DNA of 6,998 nucleotides from Candidatus Gastranaerophilales bacterium (GTDB lineage Bacteria; Cyanobacteriota; Vampirovibrionia; Gastranaerophilales; CAJFVJ01), in NCBI GenBank assembly GCA_028694275.1, contig JAQUTS010000090.1:1-6998 (forward strand), given 5' to 3'. The translations under genes and the position numbers were made by a program. Positions 1-4,380 of the stretch are shown in pieces; positions within the stretch are counted from its first letter, which is position 1, and the number at the start of each line of letters is the position of its first letter. A model generated the notes under the pieces. That model saw nothing but the letters and a program-made list of their open reading frames with translations. It made no database searches and was not told the origin of the DNA.

Positions 1-1
1 C

Positions 2-73
2 TCAGGCACGGCCAATAATGAATATACCAAGTACGCAAAAAAACGCATAATTGATCTTAAAAACACAAAATGA
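2..73 (+). CDS. C-terminal end of an unidentified upstream gene (partial)
   Basis: An open frame enters from the left edge and runs 23 codons to a TGA at 71-73, ending in the basic stretch KKRIIDLKNTK. Its stop overlaps the dusB start as ATGA (70-73), the usual arrangement for translational coupling in an operon, and dusB has no clear Shine-Dalgarno sequence of its own. These two points are the reason to treat the short frame as real. Too little is visible to name a family. The visible part is hydrophilic and Lys-rich, with no membrane segment. Confidence 0.6.
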   Translation, partial: SGTANNEYTKYAKKRIIDLKNTK

Positions 74-1053
74 AAAAACTGATAATCGGCAACAAAGAAC
101 TAAAAAGTAACGTGATACTTGCTCCTATGGCAGGTATTACGGATAGTGTCCTTAGGTGCATTGTGAGGGAGTTTTCGCCTGATTGTCTTGTGATGAGTGA
201 GATGGTTTCATCAGAAGCTTTGCGGATGAATCCTGATCGTAGTATAACTTTTTTTAATCCGTCAGAAAAGCCCTTGTGTTACCAGTTATCTGGCCATAAG
301 CCTCATTTTATGGCAGAAGCTGCCAAAATGCTTGAGGCAGATGCTACAACGATAGACATCAATATGGGTTGTCCTGCCCCTAAAATTGTCAAAAACGGCG
401 ATGGAAGCGCACTTATTAAAGATCCAAAGCTCGCTTCAGAGATTATTTCTGCTGTAAAAAACGCAGTGAGTGTGCCTGTGACAGTCAAAACCCGCCTTGG
501 GTGGGATGTTCCGAGTATGAAATATCTTGAATTTGCCAAAATGGTCGAGGATTCAGGTGCCGATGCTATTATGGTTCATGGTCGTACACGGTCTCAAATG
601 TACTCAGGGCAAGCAGATTGGGAAGCGATTGCTCAGATTAAGCAAGTTCTTAAAATCCCTGTAATAGCCAATGGGGATATCAATTCGGTTGAATCGGCAA
701 GAGAGTGTTTGCGCATTACAAATTGTGATGGAATTGCCATAGGACGAGGTATTTTGGGTGATGTTGAGCTTATTTCGCGTATTGAGCATTATTTTGAGAC
801 AGGCGAAATTTTGCCCGAACCCACAATTCAAAGACGCGTGGAAATGGCAAAACTTCATCTTGAAAAAGAAATCGAATACCGTGGGGAAGACCGCGGAATC
901 AGATATATGCGGAAGTTTTTTGCATATTACGTGCGTGGCGTGACAGGTGCATCAAAATACAGGTTTGCTCTTGTGCAAATGGAAAAACACCAAGAAATAA
1001 TTGATTTTCTTGATGAAATTGTACGCCTATCAACGCTTAGTGCGGTTGTTTAG
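70..1053 (+). CDS. dusB: tRNA-dihydrouridine synthase (DusB family)
   Basis: Flavoenzyme of 327 residues that reduces uridines in the tRNA D-loop to dihydrouridine using FMN and NAD(P)H in the cytoplasm; the exact position cannot be read from sequence. The N-terminal TIM barrel starts with the FMN-binding LAPMAGITD (about 17-25). The catalytic cysteine is Cys101 in NMGCPAPKIVKNGDGSAL. Further family residues are Lys140 in VKTRLGW, His170 in MVHGRTRSQMYSG, the NGD at 201-203, and the FMN-phosphate loop GIAIGRGILGD (221-231). A helical tRNA-binding domain follows (about 245-320), including the RKFFAYYVRGVTGAS stretch typical of Dus proteins. Length is normal for the family. The ATG at 70 fits the usual spacing to the first FMN motif. 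There is no good Shine-Dalgarno, so translation probably depends on the upstream gene through the ATGA overlap. The stop TAG overlaps the stop of the convergent small gene. Confidence 0.95.
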   Translation: MKKLIIGNKELKSNVILAPMAGITDSVLRCIVREFSPDCLVMSEMVSSEALRMNPDRSITFFNPSEKPLCYQLSGHKPHFMAEAAKMLEADATTIDINMGCPAPKIVKNGDGSALIKDPKLASEIISAVKNAVSVPVTVKTRLGWDVPSMKYLEFAKMVEDSGADAIMVHGRTRSQMYSGQADWEAIAQIKQVLKIPVIANGDINSVESARECLRITNCDGIAIGRGILGDVELISRIEHYFETGEILPEPTIQRRVEMAKLHLEKEIEYRGEDRGIRYMRKFFAYYVRGVTGASKYRFALVQMEKHQEIIDFLDEIVRLSTLSAVV

Positions 1054-1331
1054 CTTACGTCTTTTTCTCTGAGGATTTGAATCTCAGGTTTGTTGTTGTA
1101 AGAATCTACAAAATGGAGGTATCTTTCCATGCGCAATTTTAGCCAGCTGACCATGGTGTCAGATCCGTAAACCTCGATGGTTCTAGTTCTTTCAAGACTT
1201 TTATAGGCCTTGTTGAATTTTTCATCAAGATACGTATTACACCGGCAATTTAGTTCCTCAATAAGGTCGTACAGCGTTTTTAGCCATGCTGCTTGGACAG
1301 TTGATTCATCAACTTTGAACTGCAAAATCAT
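1050..1331 (-). CDS. Hypothetical 93-residue protein
   Basis: Family not recognised. The predicted protein is soluble, charged and mostly helical, with no signal peptide or membrane segment. It has a CxC pair (Cys29, Cys31) in IEELNCRCNTYL, and a Trp- and Arg-rich middle around SWLKLRMERYLHF. Three points favour a real gene. A GAAAGG ribosome-binding site lies 9 nt before the ATG. A plausible TATACT promoter sits upstream. No other gene occupies this stretch. Its TAA stop overlaps the dusB TAG stop (shared bases 1051-1052, TTAG on the plus strand), so the two genes converge with no spacer. It is divergent from uvrC across about 150 bp and may share control with it. Confidence 0.62.
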   Translation of the reverse strand: MILQFKVDESTVQAAWLKTLYDLIEELNCRCNTYLDEKFNKAYKSLERTRTIEVYGSDTMVSWLKLRMERYLHFVDSYNNKPEIQILREKDVS

Positions 1332-1340
1332 CGTGAGTAG

Positions 1341-1346
1341 CCTTTC
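1341..1346 (-). promoter_or_regulatory. Ribosome-binding site of the 93-codon gene
   Basis: On the minus strand this reads GAAAGG, placed 9 nt before the ATG at 1331-1329. It supports both the reality and the chosen start of the small gene. Confidence 0.5.
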
Positions 1347-1373
1347 GTATTGTTTGGGAGTGCCGATATAATT

Positions 1374-1403
1374 AGTATATATTGTTTTATACCATATTTT
1401 CTA
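1374..1403 (-). promoter_or_regulatory. Possible promoter of the 93-codon gene
   Basis: On the minus strand a TATACT -10 box (1379-1374, five of six consensus bases) is preceded after 18 nt by a weak TAGAAA -35 (1403-1398). Transcription would start near 1367, giving a leader of about 36 nt that contains the GAAAGG site. The region is AT-rich, so a chance match is possible. Confidence 0.3.
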
Positions 1404-1415
1404 CCTTTTCAAACA

Positions 1416-1444
1416 TAAATACTACGTAAGTAGTAGATTATAAT
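1416..1444 (+). promoter_or_regulatory. Upstream candidate uvrC promoter (P1)
   Basis: A perfect TATAAT at 1439-1444 is preceded at 17 nt by a poor -35 (TAAATA, 1416-1421). Transcription would start near 1451, giving uvrC a leader of about 40 nt. A perfect dyad occupies most of the -35/-10 spacer, a classic repressor position. The weak -35 makes this promoter less certain than the downstream one. Confidence 0.33.
1420..1435. promoter_or_regulatory. Perfect 16-bp dyad, operator-like
   Basis: The sequence TACTACGTAAGTAGTA is an exact inverted repeat of TACTAC and GTAGTA around a GTAA centre. It lies between the 93-codon gene and uvrC, inside the spacer of the upstream uvrC promoter. The architecture TAC-N4-GTA resembles the core of the LexA box described for cyanobacteria (GTAC-N4-GTWC), differing at the outer bases. 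Because uvr genes are SOS-regulated in many bacteria, a LexA-like operator is a reasonable guess, but another dimeric repressor would fit equally well. Confidence 0.42.
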
Positions 1445-1455
1445 TCGGATAACTT

Positions 1456-1484
1456 TTTTCAAAGGCGAAAATCCCTGCTATAAT
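1456..1484 (+). promoter_or_regulatory. Downstream uvrC promoter (P2), extended -10, leaderless
   Basis: TGCTATAAT at 1476-1484 is a perfect extended -10 (TG, one base, TATAAT). The -35 is TTTTCA (1456-1461, four of six bases) at exactly 17 nt spacing. Transcription would begin at about 1491, which is the A of the uvrC ATG. No Shine-Dalgarno lies at a useful distance: the only candidate, AAAGG at 1461-1465, ends 25 nt before the ATG. A leaderless transcript is therefore the simplest reading. Confidence 0.58.
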
Positions 1485-1490
1485 GTGGCT

Positions 1491-3296
1491 ATGGAGAATT
1501 TATTAGATATTTCGGCACAATTAAAATTATTACCCAAATTACCGGGTGTTTATCTTATGCATGATAAAAGCGGTGAGATAATCTACATCGGCAAGGCCAA
1601 AAACCTCAAAAATAGGGTAACGAGCTATTTCAAAAAACACCATGACTTGCCCAAGCTTCGTGTTATGGTCCCAAAAATCATCAGATTTGAATTTATCGTG
1701 ACAGATTCAGAAGTCGAGGCTTTGATTTTGGAATCGCACCTTATCAAAAAACACAAACCTTGTTATAACGTACTTTTGAAAGATGATAAAAAGTTTCCGT
1801 GGTTTGTCATTACAGATGATGAATATCCGCGTATTATTGTGACAAGAAAAGCCAATAAAAATCCCATAAAAGGTAAGTATTTTGGCCCTTATACCGATTC
1901 AAGAGCTATGTATGCAACACTTGATCTTATCAAAAAGCTTTTTCCGTTAAAGCAATGCAAGACACCTCGTTTTCGTGACAGGGTTTGTATTTATCATCAA
2001 ATCGGCAAGTGCTCAGGAGTGTGCCAAAAGCTCATATCTCCTGATGATTACAAAAAAATCGTTGAGCAAGTTGAACTGTTTTTATCAGGAAAACAAGATG
2101 AGCTTGCGCGTGAGCTTCAAAAAAGGATGGAATACCATGCCAAAAGGCATGAATTTGAAAAAGCTGCCCGATATCGTGACAGTTATCTTGATATGATGAA
2201 AGTTATCGAAAGGCAAAAGGTCGTAAGTGATAATACTCATATAAACTGGGATATGATTGGTTTTGCCAAATCAGCGGCCGATATAGGGATTGTGATTCTC
2301 AAAATCAGGGCAGGAAGACTGACTGACAAAAAAGAATTTGAATTCACTTTGAGCGAATTTGACACCCCTGATGAGATTTTGCGCAGCTTCATAACAGATT
2401 ATTATTCAGTTGCATCAGATATGCCAAAAGAGGTCATGCTTCCTTTTGAGCTTGAAGATACGGATATTTTGCAGGAGTTTATTTCAAAGCAAAGAAACCT
2501 CAAATTATCTTTTAGTGTGCCAAAAGCGCAGAAAAAGTTTGAGCTTTTAGAGCTTGCAAATAAAAACGCAAGTCTTTTTTTGGAGCGCATAATCACCCAA
2601 AAAGCCATCAAACTTCAGTCTGATTGGAATGATGTGGGCGTTGAGATTCAAACCAAGCTTAATCTCAATAAATTTCCTCATCGTATGGAATGTTTTGATA
2701 TTTCGCACATTCAAGGGACCAATACCGTTGCTTCGATGGTGGTTTTTGAGAACGGCAGACCCAAAAAGAGCGATTACAAAAGATTCAAAATCAGAACCCT
2801 TAAAGAAGGGAAGCCTGATGATTTTGAATCCATGAGAGAAGTTGTAAAAAGACGATACGGCAAGTCTGATACGATTATGCCCGATTTGATTATTGTTGAC
2901 GGTGGCAAAGGACAGCTATCAAGTGCCGTTGGAATCCTTGAGGAATTGGGGTATCAAAATCAAGATATTGTGTCTTTGGCCAAGAAGTTTGAAGAGGTTT
3001 TTATTCCCGGCAAGTCGAGGCCTGTTATTTTTGATATGAAATCGCAATCGTTATTTTTATTCCAAAAAATCCGCGATGAAGCGCATAGATTTGCTATAAA
3101 TTATCACCGTAAATTGCGTGAAAATCAGGCTTTGACGTCTGTTTTTGATGAGGTGAAAGGATTATCGCAGAAAAAGAAAAAACTTCTTTTTGAAACATAC
3201 ACCGATATTAAATCAGTTGCAGAAGCTCCTTTGGAGGATTTGCAAAAGCTACTGGGCGAAAAAACAGGACAAAAAGTCTATAATCATTTTAGATGA
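1491..3296 (+). CDS. uvrC: Excinuclease ABC subunit C (UvrC)
   Basis: Nuclease of nucleotide excision repair: with UvrA and UvrB it cuts the damaged strand on both sides of a lesion. Numbering is from the ATG at 1491 (601 residues). The GIY-YIG domain makes the 3' cut: GVY at 19-21, YIG at 32-34, Glu81 in LILESHLIKKH, then YFGPY near 131. Four cysteines (156, 166, 174, 178) match the cluster reported to bind [4Fe-4S] in E. coli UvrC. The UvrB-binding UVR motif lies around 205-243. The RNase H-like domain makes the 5' cut and keeps its Asp-Asp-His triad: Asp403 (CFDISH), Asp470 (VDGGKGQL) and His532 (RDEAHRF). A C-terminal helix-hairpin-helix region (about 555-600) is present but the first hairpin reads KGLS, where PGIG-like sequence is usual. 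An in-frame GTG at 1485 would add two residues, but it directly abuts the -10 box, so the ATG is preferred. The 3' end overlaps the convergent methyltransferase by 13 bp. Confidence 0.97.
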   Translation: MENLLDISAQLKLLPKLPGVYLMHDKSGEIIYIGKAKNLKNRVTSYFKKHHDLPKLRVMVPKIIRFEFIVTDSEVEALILESHLIKKHKPCYNVLLKDDKKFPWFVITDDEYPRIIVTRKANKNPIKGKYFGPYTDSRAMYATLDLIKKLFPLKQCKTPRFRDRVCIYHQIGKCSGVCQKLISPDDYKKIVEQVELFLSGKQDELARELQKRMEYHAKRHEFEKAARYRDSYLDMMKVIERQKVVSDNTHINWDMIGFAKSAADIGIVILKIRAGRLTDKKEFEFTLSEFDTPDEILRSFITDYYSVASDMPKEVMLPFELEDTDILQEFISKQRNLKLSFSVPKAQKKFELLELANKNASLFLERIITQKAIKLQSDWNDVGVEIQTKLNLNKFPHRMECFDISHIQGTNTVASMVVFENGRPKKSDYKRFKIRTLKEGKPDDFESMREVVKRRYGKSDTIMPDLIIVDGGKGQLSSAVGILEELGYQNQDIVSLAKKFEEVFIPGKSRPVIFDMKSQSLFLFQKIRDEAHRFAINYHRKLRENQALTSVFDEVKGLSQKKKKLLFETYTDIKSVAEAPLEDLQKLLGEKTGQKVYNHFR

Positions 3297-3307
3297 GAGA
3301 CTTTTTT
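3271..3307. terminator. Putative bidirectional terminator shared by uvrC and the methyltransferase gene
   Basis: AAAAAGTCT (3271-3279) and AGACTTTTT (3298-3306) form a perfect 9-bp inverted repeat. A second small stem TCAT/ATGA (3284-3287 with 3293-3296) closes a 5-nt loop inside it. The A-tract on one side and T-tract on the other give a stem followed by a U-run in both directions, as expected between convergent genes. Both stop codons (3294-3296 for uvrC, 3286-3284 for the minus gene) lie inside the hairpin. The GC content of the stem is low, so its efficiency is uncertain. Confidence 0.55.
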
Positions 3308-4348
3308 CCATACGGAGGGAAGGTGTATGGCATTATATTTTCTGATGGGCATTCCTTCTGTTTGCTCAAAAAACACAGGTTCAAAGCCTGATTCTCTCAA
3401 GGCTTTATGAACGGGAGAGGAGTCAAAGACCCGTATTTGTTTGTTGTCTTGATAAATAAGATGTGTTTTTTCTTCTTCATCGCAATCATAAAGGTGATCA
3501 AAAAACAGACTGCCTATTACAAAAAGACCATTTTCGGGGAGAACTTTGTTGACTTTTTTAAAGATATCTTTGGCTTCATTTACTTTTGCGTGTTCATATC
3601 CTTCTAATGTGCGGCTGTTCATTATGTGGTATAGGGCATTTTGGAAACATACGACTCCCGATTTTCCTTGTGGGACGATTTGGTCTATATCTCTTATGTT
3701 ACCGACTTTAAAATCTGCTATGCCGTCAAACTTTTGCTCATTTGGAACAACGAACAGTTCATAGTTACTTTTATGGAGGTTTTTGTATTCTGCGAGCCTT
3801 TTTTCTTCCAGAAGTTTTTCTTCTTTGAGTTTTTTTACAGCAGCAGGTGTAAGTGCTATTTTTGTTTTGGAGTCGATGAATCGGTTATATTGTGAAAAAT
3901 ATTCAAAAAACTTTTGTTTTATCATCGGTACGTGGCTATTATAGACTGTTTTTTGAAAATCATAAGGGGTTTTTTCAGGGAACAAAATTTGTTCATTTTT
4001 ATTATATTGTTCCAGCTTATATAGCCCTATTTTAATTTTTTCTATAACAGGCGGAAAATCATATCCTGTGGCTTTGTATTTTTTGTCTTTGTTATGCTCA
4101 TCAAGCAATATAAGCCTTGATCTCATTGTTTGGCCTGTGGAGCAGCCAAATTCTGAGATTTCGGTTCCGTTTGGGAAGTTTTGAATAATATAATTGGTGG
4201 TAAAGTCCAGTGTCGGATAATTGCGAAAAAATTCCGTATAATTATCGCAGGTTTTTTTGACACCATTGTCTACTACCTGTATGTTTCCTTTGTAGCCGCG
4301 AAAGTGAACCGGGTTTGTATTTATATTTGTCGGAGCAATATTTAACAT
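3284..4348 (-). CDS. CheR-like SAM-dependent methyltransferase
   Basis: The 354-residue protein carries a Rossmann-type methyltransferase fold. Motif I is ISEFGCSTGQTM (64-75), close to the CStGeE loop of CheR. ATGYDFPP (93-100) supplies the acidic residue expected to bind the SAM ribose (Asp97). FKVGNIRD (213-220) and VVCFQNALYHI (232-242) correspond to the CheR Nl and CRNvliYF motifs. IFKKVNKVLPENGLFVIGS (262-280) is the usual strand after motif III. It lacks the CheR N-terminal helical domain and instead has about 60 residues starting with an Asn-rich segment and HFRGYKG. A helical, Lys/Glu-rich insertion (about 110-205, coiled-coil-like at 172-190) splits the fold. The substrate is unknown, and a chemotaxis role is not indicated by any neighbour. 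The gene follows the ATPase-like gene by 32 bp and is probably co-transcribed with it. AGGG lies only 2 nt before the ATG, so the ribosome-binding site is poor. No downstream Met gives a complete fold. Confidence 0.8.
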   Translation of the reverse strand: MLNIAPTNINTNPVHFRGYKGNIQVVDNGVKKTCDNYTEFFRNYPTLDFTTNYIIQNFPNGTEISEFGCSTGQTMRSRLILLDEHNKDKKYKATGYDFPPVIEKIKIGLYKLEQYNKNEQILFPEKTPYDFQKTVYNSHVPMIKQKFFEYFSQYNRFIDSKTKIALTPAAVKKLKEEKLLEEKRLAEYKNLHKSNYELFVVPNEQKFDGIADFKVGNIRDIDQIVPQGKSGVVCFQNALYHIMNSRTLEGYEHAKVNEAKDIFKKVNKVLPENGLFVIGSLFFDHLYDCDEEEKTHLIYQDNKQIRVFDSSPVHKALRESGFEPVFFEQTEGMPIRKYNAIHLPSVWKKVSHLK

Positions 4349-4380
4349 GCCCTAATAAAACCCAAACGCCCGAAAAATTG

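Noticed and set aside
303..539. Antisense open frame inside dusB, and similar frames inside uvrC and the ATPase-like gene
   Set aside because: They lie wholly within clearly real genes, have no ribosome-binding sites or recognisable domains, and look like by-products of the coding strand.
1054..1102. Nested inverted repeats (CTTAC/GTAAG around CTGAG/CTCAG) after dusB as a terminator
   Set aside because: The stems are only 5 bp, the outer arms are about 40 nt apart, and there is no U-run. The sequence is inside the 93-codon gene.
1485..1487. GTG as the uvrC start
   Set aside because: It directly follows the TATAAT box and would lie upstream of the expected transcription start. The ATG six bases later is a better fit.
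3407..3895. Plus-strand open frames opposite the methyltransferase gene
   Set aside because: Their Phe-rich translations are what the reverse complement of Lys/Glu-rich helices gives; the methyltransferase motifs on the minus strand are convincing.
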